A stretch of DNA of 64,000 nt from Anodontia alba (Eukaryota; Mollusca; Bivalvia; Lucinida; Lucinidae). Position 1 is the first letter of the stretch; every line of letters begins with the position of its first letter. Positions 34,916 to 47,115 of this stretch are shown here, one piece after another. Made by a program: the position numbers and the translations under genes. Where the stretch lies: NCBI GenBank assembly GCA_964016985.1, contig OZ024826.1:63494910-63558909 (forward strand), given 5' to 3'. The notes beneath the pieces are model-generated. The model was not told where the DNA came from. It searched no databases and saw only the letters and a program-made list of their open reading frames with translations.

Positions 34916-36180
34916 ATGAGTGAGTGAGTTTTTTTTACGTCCCACTAACAGCTAGGTCATACGGAGGTGTGGACCTTGGTTTAACTCCAAAAGTAGGCTC
35001 TATTGTCAAAGTATATGAAAGAAAAGAAGGGCAGTTGTCAGTTTCTGATGAAATGATTAATAGCTTATGAATAAGCCCGCCCCGGAAAAGTGTTTGGGCT
35101 TGACAAGACCGAAATAGTATTGACTGGGCTGTTTAACTCCAGTTCAAACCAAAACTAAGTCGGTACAAAGTTCTCATGTCTAAAGTATGATTTACAATGT
35201 ACGTACTTTGAACCGGACAAAACCTACAATACTACAATGTACGTGCAACCAGCAAAGACTCAGGTCAGTCTGTGCATCGACCCACTATATAAAGCAAGCT
35301 TCTTGCATACTGTACGATCAGCGAAGGGTCTGATCAGAATATGCTGTTGCAGTCGCACTGTTTATCCCGCTTTGGACAACCCGGCTTTCGAAGGTAAATA
35401 CGATCAGGGAATGCTCTTATCAGAATGTGCAGTTGCGCGGACTGACCCGAGTCTGCGCTCGTTGCACAAGACGTTTTGTTAAACCTAGTGATCATAGGAG
35501 GTACATACGATTAGCGAAGGCTCTGATCAGACTACTGATGTGCAGTCTCAGTGTGCAGGCTGATCCGTCTCTTCGTACAAGTTTTATTGTAGGTTTTGCC
35601 ATGCACAGACTCATGTGCGATTTGTTTGTGCAAACCTTAACGCTTAGCACCCTGGGTACAATTTTCAGCAGATGACATTTTGAAATATTTTTCTTATTCT
35701 TCCAAGAGAACAGGATTTGCATTTCATGCAAATTGTCTCCATTGCATGAAATGTCAAATCCTGTTTTCTTGGTAATGAAGAAGAAAGAAAAAAAAAATAA
35801 CGAATTCTATTTGTCGTCTGCTGAATTAACCCAGAGAGCCCATTTTGAAGACGCTTTACCACCGATTCTAGGTTTATACAATGCGTCTCTTTTACTCGTT
35901 AAATAAATTATGGTCTTGGTTTTGCATATCGAATATTGAAGACACAAAAACAGAACACTTTACATGGAAACGAAAGTTCTGAAAATTGCTGTATAAGCCA
36001 ATAAATATAATGTTATTAATGTATTATACTGTAAGAGAATAACGTAACATAATATTCATTTGTACCCTGATAAATGCGGGGTAAGGTTCTCACACTGTAG
36101 GTTTTACTGTTTTAAGGGAGCTAACTGCAACTGACTTAAAAGGGAGTTAACTGCAATTGCTTTACGAGTCGGGTCTATGC
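34916..36180 (+). repeat. ~1.2-kb duplicated block, copy 2
   Basis: Paralogous to 16985-18830 in the same orientation. It lacks the SINE insertion at the equivalent point (about 35837) and carries a different ~370 bp segment between 'gggtctgatca' and 'atgcaaattgtctcc'. A shorter third relative is at 52770-52940. Confidence 0.8.
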
Positions 36181-36382
36181 AAAATGGAATGGGAAACAGC
36201 ATTTTTAGCTCACCTGAGCTGAAAGCTCAAGGTGATCTTTTGTGATCACGGACGGACTCACGAATGGGTACATACGTGGCTATGCACTTTGTGGCAAAAA
36301 TCATTAAGTGGCTACTGATTTTAAGTGCCTATTACTGTCCATCATTATGTGTCTACAAATTACATTTAGCCACATTAGGTAT

Positions 36383-36710
36383 GGATTACCTGTCCATAGC
36401 TATTATTCTCTTGTGTGGGTAGCCATTTAACCACATTAGGTATGGATTACCTGTCAGTAGCTACCATTCTCTTATGTGGCTAGCCATTTAGCCACGTTAG
36501 GTATAGATTAACTGTCCATAAGGGGCTACTGATTTTAAGTGGCTTTGGATTACCTGTCCATAGCTATTATTCTCTTGTGTGGGTAGCCATTTAACCACAT
36601 TAGGTATGGATTACCTGTCAGTAGCTACCATTCTCTTATGTGGCTAGCCATTTAGCCACGTTAGGTATAGATTAACTGTCCATAAGGGGCTACTGATTTT
36701 AAGTGGCTTT
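36383..36710. repeat. perfect 164-bp tandem duplication
   Basis: 36383-36546 and 36547-36710 are identical by eye, from 'ggattacctgtccatagc' to 'ttttaagtggcttt'. Each holds two ~80 bp sub-repeats around 'gccacattaggtatggatta'. Further diverged units lie on both sides (about 36290-36890). Identity over 164 bp implies a very recent event. Confidence 0.92.
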
Positions 36711-37175
36711 CAAAAGATGTATTACTGCGCAGGCGCATAAAAAAAAATGGTACGAGGGTACTTGGACGTCCCTAGGAATGGATGGATTTCTGACCATCAT
36801 TATGTGCCTACAAATTAAAATAACTTTATTTAGCCAGATTAAGTATGGATTACCTGTCCATAGCTCTCTCTAATGTGGCTAGCCTGTGATGACCATTTTG
36901 CCACTTAAGTATCTAAAATGCTGATGGTAAGCCACGCAAGTACCTGCTCGTGGGAACTCACCGTCCATCGTCGTCGTCGTCGTTATCCGTATGTCCGTCT
37001 GTCCGTCCACAATCTTTAAACAACATCTCCTCCTAAACCACTGATTGGATTTTGACCAAACTTCACAGGAATGATCCTTGGTTGGTCCTCTTTCAAAATT
37101 GTTCAAATGGTTCCGGTCCATTGCATATCTAGGTCACAGGAGCTAAAAATAGATACTTAACTAAAAACTTAAAAA

Positions 37176-39640
37176 ATCATCTTGTCAGAAACCACTGGAC
37201 CGATTTCAATATAACTTTGCAGAAATGTGCCTTTGGTGATCCTCTACCAAGATTGTTCAAGCCATTCGGATTCGTCAAAAAACATGGCCGCCAGGGGGCG
37301 GGGCTTATTTTCCCTATGGATCTATATAGAAAACTTTAAAAATCTTCTTGTCAGAAACCACTGGACCGATTTCAATGTAATTTTGCAAAAATGTTCCTTT
37401 GGTGATCCTCTACCAAGATTGTTCAAGCCATTTGGATTCGTCAAAAAACGTGGCCGCTAGGGGCGGGGCTTATTTTCCCTATATATCTATATAGAAAACT
37501 TTAAAAATCTTCTTGTCAGAAACCGCTGGACTGATTTCCATAAAATTTTGCAGAAATGTTCTTGGTGATCCTCTACCAAGATTGTTCAGGCCATTTGGAT
37601 TCGTCAAAAAACATGGCCGCCAGGGGGCGGGGCTTATTTTCCCTATATATCTATATAGAAAACTTTAAAAATCTTTTTGTCCGAAACCACTGGACCCATT
37701 TCCATATAATTTTGCAGAAATGTTCCTTTGGTGATCCTCTACCAAGATTGTTCAAGCCATTTGGATTTGTCAAAAAACATGGCTGCCAGGGGGTGGGGCT
37801 TATTTTCCCTATATATCTATATAGAAAACTTTAAAAATCTTCTTGTCAGAACCACTTGACCGATTTCCATATAATTTTGTAGAAATGTTCCTTTAGTGAT
37901 CCTCTACCAAGATTGTTCGAGCCATTTGGATTCATCAAAAAACATGGCCGCCAGGGGGCGGAGCTTATTTTCCCTATATATAGAAAAATGTAAAAATCAT
38001 CTTGTCCCAAACCACTGGACCGATTTCCATATAATTTTGCAGAAATGTTTCTTTGGTGATCCTCTACCAAGATTGTTCATGCCATTCGGATTCGTCAAAA
38101 AACATGGCCGCCAGGGGGCGGGGCTTATTTTCCCTATGTATCTATATAGAAAACTTTAAAAATCTTCTTGTCAGAAACCACTGGACCGATTTTAATGTAA
38201 TTTTGCAGAAATGTTCCTTTGATGATCCTCTACCAAGATTGTTCAAGCAATTTGGATTCGTCAAAAAACATGGCTGCCAGGGGGCGGGGCTTTATTTCCC
38301 TATATATCTATATAGAAAACTTTAAAAATCTTCTTGTCAGAAACCACTGGACCGATTTCAATATAATTTTGCAGAAATGTTCCTTTGGTGATCCTCTACC
38401 AAGATTGTTCGAGCTATTTCGATTAGTCAAAAAACATGGCCGCCAGGGGGTGGGCTTATTTTCCGTATATATCTATATTGAAAAATGTAAAAATCTTCTT
38501 GTCCGAAACCACTGGACCCATTTCCATATAATTTTGCAGAAATGTTCCTTTGGTGATCCTCTACCAAGATTGTTCAAGCCATTTGGATTTGTCAAAAAAC
38601 ATGGCCACCAGGGGGCAGGGCTTATTTTTCCTATATATCTATATAGAAAACTTTAAAAATCTTCTTGTCCGAAACCACTGGACCGACTTCAATATAATTT
38701 TGCAAAAATGTTCCTTTGGTGATCCTCTACCAAGATTGTTCAAGCCATTTGGATTCGTCAAAAAACATGGCTGCCAGGGGGTGGGGCTTATTTTCCCTAT
38801 ATATCTATGTAGAAAACTTTAAAAATCTTCTTGTCAGTACCACTTGACCGATTTCCATATAATTTTGTAGAAATGTTCCTTTAGTGATCCTCTACCAAGA
38901 TTGTTCGAGCCATTTGGATTCGTCAAAAAACATGGCCGTCAGGGGGCAGGGCTTATTTTCCCTATATATATAGAAAAATGTAAAAATCATCTTGTCCCAA
39001 ACCACTGGACCGATTTCCATATAATTTTGCAGAAATGTTCTTTCGGTGATCCTCTACCAAGATTGTTCAAGCCGTTTGGATTCGTCAAAAAATATAGCCG
39101 CCAGGGGGCGGGGCTTATTTTCCCTATATATGTATCTATATAGAAAACTTTAAAAATCTTCTTGTCAGAAACCAATGGACCGATTTCAATATAACTTGGA
39201 AGGAATGTGTCTTTGGTCACCCTCTTCCAAGGTTGATCAAGCCATCATGATTCGTCAAAAGATATGGCTGCAAGGGGGTGGGGCTTATTTTCCCTATATA
39301 TCTATATGGAAAACTTGAAAAAAAATCTTCTTGTCAGAAACCACTGGACCGATTTCAATATAACTTGGCAGAAATGTTTCCTTGGTGACCCTTTACCAAG
39401 ATTGTTCAGGCCGTCATGATTTGGCAAAAAACATGGCTGCTAGGGGCTGGGGCTTATTTTCCCTGTATATCTATATAGAAAACCTGAAAAAATCTTCTTG
39501 TCAGAAACCACTGGACTGATTTCAATATAACTTGGCAGACATGTTACCTTGGTGACCCTTCCTTAGTGACCCTTTACCAAGATTGTTCAAGTAATCGTGA
39601 TTTGTCAAAAAACATGGCCGCTAGTGGGTGGGGCTTATTT
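37176..39640. repeat. ~165-bp core-repeat array, 15 units (left part)
   Basis: Each unit runs 'cttcttgtcagaaaccactg', 'gaccgatttcaatataa', 'tttgcagaaatgttccttt', 'ggtgatcctctaccaagatt', 'gttcaagccatttggattcg', 'tcaaaaaacatggccgccag', 'ggggcggggcttattttccc', 'tatatatctatatagaaaac'. Starts fall near 37176, 37343, 37507 and so on to 39494. Because many units are a multiple of three long, long frames stay open and give repeated peptides. These are not genes. Units become more diverged toward the right. Confidence 0.95.
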
Positions 39641-39641
39641 T

Positions 39642-39815
39642 AACTTCATAATACATTAACCTATAGATAATGTGCTATTCTATTCTGTTTTCACACCTTC
39701 CACAGAAAAAACGACCTTTCAGTCGTTAATTAAAGTCTTAAACCAGAAGGTCCCTTAGGCAGTTACCTGTGTGACGTAACTCTTCCCGCTCAATTGACCA
39801 TGTGTCAGTTTCTTT
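39642..39815 (+). repeat. left inverted terminal repeat of the DIRS-like element
   Basis: After a unique tip 'aacttcataataca', the sequence from 'ttaacctatagataatg' to 'gtgtcagtttctttt' is the reverse complement of about 47513-47672, nearly without mismatch. 'acgacctttcagtcgt' forms a small palindrome inside. Confidence 0.9.
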
Positions 39816-40590
39816 TCTGTGGACAAAGAAATTCAACAAGGATTATTTACCTGTGATAGAAATTTGGATTATTTCTTTCCTCACGGATAAATTTATGTAT
39901 CCTTGTGTTTCTTTTGTTTATTTATCACTCCTTTCACTTTCTGTGTTATTATTTAAAATTTTCAATTTTCGATTTCATGTATTTTTGACTGGTCTTTTTC
40001 CACATGCGTTTTGGCGACTCTCGCTTTTCGGCACAACGCTCGTGCGCGATCGGTTCGATAGTCGTGTTTATATATGTAGAATATTTTTGTTCTTTTCGTT
40101 CCAGGTTATTCAGCAATTACGATATGTTTTTTTCCTGGACTTTTGTTTGCAGAGATCTTCAGTTGGCTAAAGATTCTCATGGTGGAGAAGCTGATTGTAA
40201 AGAACTTGTCAACCCTTGATGGGTTATAAGACAATTCTTTACTGATGGGAGCCCCACCCCATATGGCTATACTGCCGGGGTAAGACCCATCAAGGTGGCA
40301 TCTTTGGGTACTTAGTATCCTATAAAGTCTAAGTCCACCAGTCACCAGTCACCAGTCATCCAGTCACCAGTCACCAGTCACCAGTCAACCAGGCTCCAGT
40401 CAATCAGCTTCACCAGTCACCAGTCAATCAGGTGCCAGTCAACCAGGCACCAGTCACCAGTCATCCAGGTGCCAGTCAACCAGGCACCAGTCACCAGTCA
40501 CCAGTCACCCAGTCACCAGTCACCAGTCACCCAGTCACCAGTCACCAGTCACCCAGTCACCAGTCACCAGTCAACTAGTCTCCAGTCAAT
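39816..40590 (+). pseudogene. DIRS gag remnant with 'ccagtca' minisatellite
   Basis: The region corresponds to 55380-56180 of the coding element. It shares 'gatgggagc.ccacc..a', 'ggctatactgc.cggggt', 'gacccatcaaggtggca', and then a 7-8 bp tandem 'ccagtca(cc)' array (40334-40590). No frame stays open across it and the cysteine-rich N-terminus is not recognisable. It shows that the non-autonomous element derives from a gag-bearing ancestor. Confidence 0.7.
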
Positions 40591-40630
40591 AATTTAATTA
40601 TTTTCTGGAAAGACTTAGTTTCTGACATAT

Positions 40631-41461
40631 TTCACCGGACAAAATAGTCACGTATACTAACTTCCGGTCATTATGTCTAATTATTAAAAAAAAAAAAAAA
40701 TTTCACTGGGCAAAGTATCAGTAATATTTCTGATACTTATACCCGGTCATATTATTATATTATTTCTGATTTTTCACCAGGCAAACTTTTACAGAAAGTG
40801 TCTGGTCAATTTTTGTCTAATAATTAATTATCTTCGGGAAAAAGTTTCGAATACTTGTGCCCGCTCAGTTTTCATATATAATCTCCCTTTTTCATCGGAC
40901 TAGAGTTACGAATACTACTATCCGATCAATTTGTCAAATTACTTGTAACTTTACCGGGCAACAGTTACGAATATTAGTGTCCGGTCATTGTGTCGGGTAA
41001 CTAGTGTCAAAATAATGATTACTAATTCCCGAACAATCTATTATCGTTCATAGAGCTCCATTCACGTTTAAGTCAATGGATATAGGTTATTAAGTGAAAT
41101 ACATAATAACTTTTTATACAAAAAAATTCTGTACAGTCTTTCCCAAATCAGACTAGAATTTTTAATATTCCATTGACTTATTATAGGTGTGTAATTCCAT
41201 TAATATTTTAAATTAACTTATGTTTTATCTCTTTTATCCGCTAGAAAGAGTTAAACTTCCGACTATAACAAAATTCTTACCGGGCAGCAGTTCGTAGACT
41301 AGTGCCAGGTCATTCAAATGATGTTTTATCTCTTTAATTCGCTAGACAGCGTTTAAATTCCGGCTCTAACGAAAATTTCATCGGGAGGCACTTCGTCGAG
41401 TAGTGCCAGGTCATTCTAACGAAATTCCACCGGGCAGTAGTTTCGTAGACTTTGTGTCGGA
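40631..41461. repeat. nine quasi-tandem hairpin units with 'accgggca...tgyccggt' stems
   Basis: Units lie at 40631-40670, 40702-40749, 40773-40808, 40831-40868, 40891-40929, 40951-40987, 41277-41314, 41378-41414 and 41426-41461. The general form is 'ttaccgggca' + 'acagttacgaatactag' + 'tgtccggtca'. The first and last blocks are reverse complements, and in units 3 (ACCAGGCA/TGTCTGGT) and 5 (ATCGGA/TCCGAT) both sides have changed together. Unit 2 has an additional inner 9-bp stem (AAGTATCAG/CTGATACTT). No coding potential. Role unknown. Confidence 0.8.
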
Positions 41462-43919
41462 TTACTAGTGTGTTCCAGGCTCAACATATATTCATATATA
41501 ACCACTATAGACATGTATAGTCTTGGATTATAGGTTATTGAATGACAGCGATGGGTTCTAATACCTAGTAGCCATTTATATTGTTGAATTCTGTCCAGTT
41601 ACTTTTGAACTTGACTTAAATTCTATATATATATTTATTATTGAAAATGAATTAAGAATTATCGGTTACGATCAAATTCGCAATTCATTCACTAAGTGTA
41701 GAAGATACTTCCAGCTATAATTATATCTCTTTTGTTCGCTACAAAGAGAATAACTTCTTACATATTCACCTTATTCGGCTCTAGGGCAAAGGTGAACTAT
41801 AAAACTATCGTTATTTATAAGAAGAAAAATATACACGAAATATAAAAATTTTTCTTCTTTCCTCCCCTGTTTTTCTTCTACATGCTCCGATATGTAATCA
41901 GCATGTAATCTAAGGAGTAAATTGACAAGAAAGTAGCAATCGATCTTTTCTACTTTCTATTAATTTTTCATTCTTAAGGTATCGGAAATTTACACCAACC
42001 AGATAAATAAATTAACAGTTTATTTATTTATTCGCTACCTCTCTAGATTACTACGATTTAAAATTCTAGTTGAGGTACATATTTTCCTTTTGCCTTTTCT
42101 ACATGGAAAATAGTTGATCCGATAAGCTATTATTCTATTTTATACTATCTTTTGATTGATTATATTAGAGTCTAGGTCAGTCGTGCTCTGTCTAAACTCT
42201 GCTATAAAATAATAAATAAGAAAAAAATCTTATATTTAGGCATAGATATAATTATATACGTTCTTTACTTTGCCTGTTTTATTTTTTCTTCTGGATCATT
42301 TAAGACTACGATAGCAATATACCAGATATTTTTGCCTCAGTAAGAATCTATTACGCTGAAGATTCTTCATATTGGAATAATAATTTTATTATGATTATAA
42401 TTCTAGACCCAATTAATCCTCGTATATTATAGGTCTACTTTATCTTATTGAGGAATAGTTTTTGCTTCGACTAGCTCTATACCTCTAATATTTTATTTAT
42501 AACTAGAGTCCATGTCAATCAAAATTTTCTTGCACTTTGGTATTGACAATGGATACATATTTAGTAAAGGCATTAATTATTCAGTACGTGACAGATTATT
42601 ATTGCCTAAATTAGATTTTATATACAATACTTTCCTTTTGATATTTTGTTTTATTGACTTTGTAACTATTCAGAAACTGCCAAAGTCAATCATTCCTTCC
42701 TCTAAACTTACCGAAGCTCTAGATTATGTTGATATATATTTTTGATATATGCTTAGAGGTTAATTAACGAGAGTTTACCTCATAATAGCAGATATTATTA
42801 TAATTATATTAATCAATCTATAGTCTAGGCTTAAACAAAAGGGAAAACATCCTTAATTATTAGTATACGAGCCGGTAAAGAATTAAGACACTCTTAATTA
42901 TCTCTTTACCCCTCCTTTATGTTTACATTCGTTAAAGGGATCATAGTAATTCTCGCTAAGAGTTCAAGTTCAGTTTGCGAATAATGCAAAGATTAATATC
43001 TTGATTTCCAGTCCGCATCAAAAATGGTCTATATATATAGATAAATATCTTTCCGAAACTGGATATTTATTTATTTTTCCACACAATAAGTCATTTCAAG
43101 ATGTCGATGATTTTGAAATGCACTGCTTCAATTTATAATATAAAATATGTTTATATTAACTTCACAACTTAGTAAGTGCTGCACCTACGTTCCTGGTCAG
43201 ATCTTACTTTTGTGATACGTTTTTGAACATACTGAAAGTTTTCTCCGATTATACATTCGGTAAATAAACTTTCGAGTAGTATTTATGCCTTTAAACATTC
43301 AGATTATTTGATAATTGTTGGAGATAATATATTATTCCGATATTTATATATCTATCTTCATTATTTATCTTTCTCATCTTACTTTTAAATTAGATTGACC
43401 TTCTCGCTACGTTCCAGGTTTAAATCTAGCTAACATTGTGGAACAGTCACTTTTTTATTTCCTAAACAATATTTTAACATTTTTCTCAGTATTCAGAGCA
43501 TAACGACTTCATGAATACTTGAAAATAATTCAGTTCTACGCTTGTTAAACTAAGCCTAAAACAAGCCCTAGTTTTTTAGAATGGATATTATCCTTCGATT
43601 CAGTTCATGGAGATACATCCTTTTAGATCCCATTATCTCTATTTCAATCATTCAAAATTCTAATGACTAAGTACTCCTTTTCTACGTACGAATACAGAAT
43701 ATCGAGTCACTGTTGCTGCATATTGGTTAAAGATTAAACAAATTTTATCTTAAACCTATATGACGTTAAATTAATTATTATCTCTTTCATATACATGTTT
43801 TTTACCCTTCCGTCAGGGATCGCGGTAATAATATTATTACTCTCTATGGTTTACACATAGATCTCGAGAGTATATATATGTATTTTCTTCCTGAACTCAT
43901 TTGCGAGTACGTAATTTGA
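41462..43919. other. AT-rich non-coding interior of the DIRS-like element
   Basis: About 70% AT with no gene. The 77-residue ORF at 42512 has no motif I can identify. It takes the place of pol and recombinase in the coding relative. Confidence 0.6.
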
Positions 43920-46900
43920 TATTTCAGGAATTACCAATTATGCAGACATAGATTTTATTCTATTAATATTCAATTCTAAAAAAATTTGATTGAATGTTTA
44001 TCTATAAAATTTCCGGGCAGTAATTTTATAGAGAGTTATATGTTTAATAATTCCTTGCTTAAATAATAGTTACGCTTAACCTATGATTTATAGCGGGAAT
44101 TTTGTTCAGTAGTATAATTTTTATTTAGTATTAATATTTTTCTTACTATTCTTAAATATGCGTATAGAATAGTAATACTATCTCTTAACTTTTAAATTAA
44201 GTGTTTTTTGAGATTAATAATCAGTATTATTGTATAATCTTTCTTCAGAGATTATCACACTATTACTTTTTCTCTGAGTCCTTCTCTTTTTATGAACATT
44301 TTGATTCGTATCAAAGTGGATTTTTAACATTTCTTGATTTCCATGATTATTTACTCAGGAGTACTTTTCATGGCAATCTTCTGGTATAGAAAGATTCTAT
44401 CCAGCTTATTTATTATTGTTTAATCTTATCAATACGGTAAGATTTAGCCAAACTATGGCCGTCATACAGTTTGCTACGATCAACCTTATTCTTATCTCTC
44501 TTATTCTCTGTCAAACTCTTTAGTTATGATGTTGACAGTTTATTCTTTATTTTTTGTCAGGACATCAAACGCTTTTATATGTCTATGACAAAACTAATTA
44601 TCAATGGTTTAGGTTGTTTTTTCTTCCCAGCAGTTATATGCAAACTCTGTATTATTTTATTGCTTGACTAAAAATTCGTTATACAATTAGTCTAGCAATA
44701 GTTTTAACCATTATGTTTGTCTATACTTTTTTTTTTTTCTTCTGATGGATAACTTAGTTATAGTTAAGTTAACTCCATCTACTTTTATTATCTCCCCTTC
44801 TTTAATTTGATCAAGGGAAATAATTACACATTATGGTTATTTTAAGTCTGTGTCTGTTCATCGGAAACTGTCCTGTCGCTCCAATTAACAGAATTTAATT
44901 AGTTTATAATTCTAATAGCTTAGACTATTACAATTACATAGCTTCACATATCTAGAATTTTATCCAAAATATCTACATATGTCAGTTATCTATAGGAAAC
45001 TCCACCGAGTAGACTTTTTCTCATTTATTCAAGATCCTACATAGACTACTTACAGTGTATGGTCTTGGCTTTTTGTTTTACAAATTTTGTTTTCAAAATT
45101 TTCTATATTCCTAGCTTACTTTGCGATGGAATATTTATGTTATGTCTCAATGACTCCCTTTTCTTTTTGAAGCCAATTGTTGTTTCCCAAAAAGAAAAAA
45201 AGAGGGGGGGGGGGGGCCAATGTTAGGTCTCTGAGACTTAAGAACTGGCTTCCTCTAGAGTCTACTAATATATATAAGGTTGTTAGATCATAACACCTTA
45301 AAGCTATTTTGTGAATCTAGACCATTCTTTCTATTAAATATAGAATTAGAATGTATCTGATTCCTTTGAGTTTCCTGAGTCTTAACCAGAAGTGGTGAGA
45401 TATTGGTGTTAGAATTAGGAGAGCACCTCCCTCCTATTCTGCAAATTCTAGCACATTATCTATAGGTTAATGTATTATGAAGTTAAAATGAAGTTTTTTA
45501 AAAGTAAAACATATTTTAACGAGTAATACTTAACCTATAGATAATCAATTATCTCCCTCCGCCCACCCTCGCTTATCTCTCCTAATTGTGTCTATTGTTT
45601 TACACATAAAAGAAACTGACACGTGGTCAATTGAGCGGGAAGAGTTACGTCACACAGGTAACTGCCTAAGGGACCTTCTGGTTTAAGACTTTAATTAACG
45701 ACTGAAAGGTCGTTTTTTCTGTGGAAGGTGTGAAAACAGAATAGAATAGCACATTATCTATAGGTTAAGTATTACTCGTTAAAATATGTTTTACTTTTAA
45801 AAAACTTCATATTTCAGGAATTACCAATTATGCAGACATAGATTTTATTCTATTAATATTCAATTCTAAAAAAATTTGATTGAATGTTTATCTATAAAAT
45901 TTACGGGCAGTAATTTTATAGAGAGTTATATGTTTAATAATTCCTTGCTTAAATAATAGTTACGCTTAACCTATGATTTATAGCGGGAATTTTGTTCAGT
46001 AGTATAATTTTTATTTAGTATTAATATATTTCTTACTATTCTTAAATATGCGTATAGAATAGTAATACTATCTCTTAACTTTTAAATTAAGTGTTTTTTG
46101 AGATTAATAATCAGTATTATTGTATAATCTTTCTTCAGAGATTATCACACTATTACTTTTTCTCTGAGTCCTTCTCTTTTTATGAACATTTTGATTCGTA
46201 TCAAAGTGGATTTTTAACATTTCTTGATTTCCATGATTATTTACTCAGGAGTACTTTTCATGGCAATCTTCTGGTATAGAAAGATTCTATCCAGCTTATT
46301 TATTATTGTTTAATCTTATCAATACGGTAAGATTTAGCCAAACTATGACTGTCATACAGTTTGCTGCGATCAACCTTATTCTTATCTCTCTTATTCTCTG
46401 TCAAACTCTTTAGTTATGATGTTGACAGTTTATTCTTTATTTTTTGTCAGGACATCAAACGCTTTTATATGTCTATGACAAAACTAATTATCAATGGTTT
46501 AGGTTGTTTTTTCTTCCCAGCAGTTATATGCAAACTCTGTATTATTTTATTGCTTGACTAAAAATTCGTTATACAATTAGTCTAGCAATAGTTTTAACCA
46601 TTATGTTTGTCTATACTTTTTTTTCTTCTGATGGATAACTTAGTTATAGTTAAGTTAACTCCATCTACTTTTATTATCTCCCCTTCTTTAATTTGATCAA
46701 GGGAAATAATTACACATTATGGTTATTTTAAGTCTGTGTCTGTCCATCGGAAACTGTCCTGTCGCTCCAATTAACAGAATTTAATTAGTTTATAATTCTA
46801 ATAGCTTAGACTATTACAATTACATAGCTTCACATATCTAGAATTTTATCCAAAATATCTACATATGTCAGTTATCTATAGGAAACTCCACCGAGTAGAC

Positions 46901-47083
46901 TTTTTCTCATTTATTCAAGATCCTACATAGACTACTTACAGTGTATGGTCTTGGCTTTTTGTTTTACAAATTTTGTTTTCAAAATTTTCTATATTCCTAG
47001 CTTACTTTGCGATGGAATATTTATGTTATGTCTCAATGACTCCCTTTTCTTTTTGAAGCCAATTGTTGTTTCCCAAAAAGAAA

Positions 47084-47115
<32 letters not shown>

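Noticed and set aside
37227..39143. Overlapping + strand ORFs of 77-145 residues with repeated 'KNMAARGRGLFS' and 'FGDPLPRLFKPFG' peptides
   Set aside because: They are produced by a ~165 bp tandem repeat whose unit is often divisible by three. The peptide simply repeats the DNA unit, with no domain, start context or splice support.
39802..40170. 122-residue ORF at the left of the DIRS-like element as a gene
   Set aside because: It starts inside the terminal repeat and has no homologous open frame in the coding DIRS element, where the same region is 5' untranslated.
40334..40590. CRISPR-like array of 'ccagtca' repeats
   Set aside because: Units are 7-8 bp with no spacers, in a eukaryotic DIRS gag remnant. 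It is a minisatellite.
44201..46561. Duplicated ORFs of 62 and 66 residues (44201/46091 and 44471/46361)
   Set aside because: They are identical because the whole 1.89 kb segment is duplicated. They are AT-rich, Phe/Leu-rich and lack motifs.
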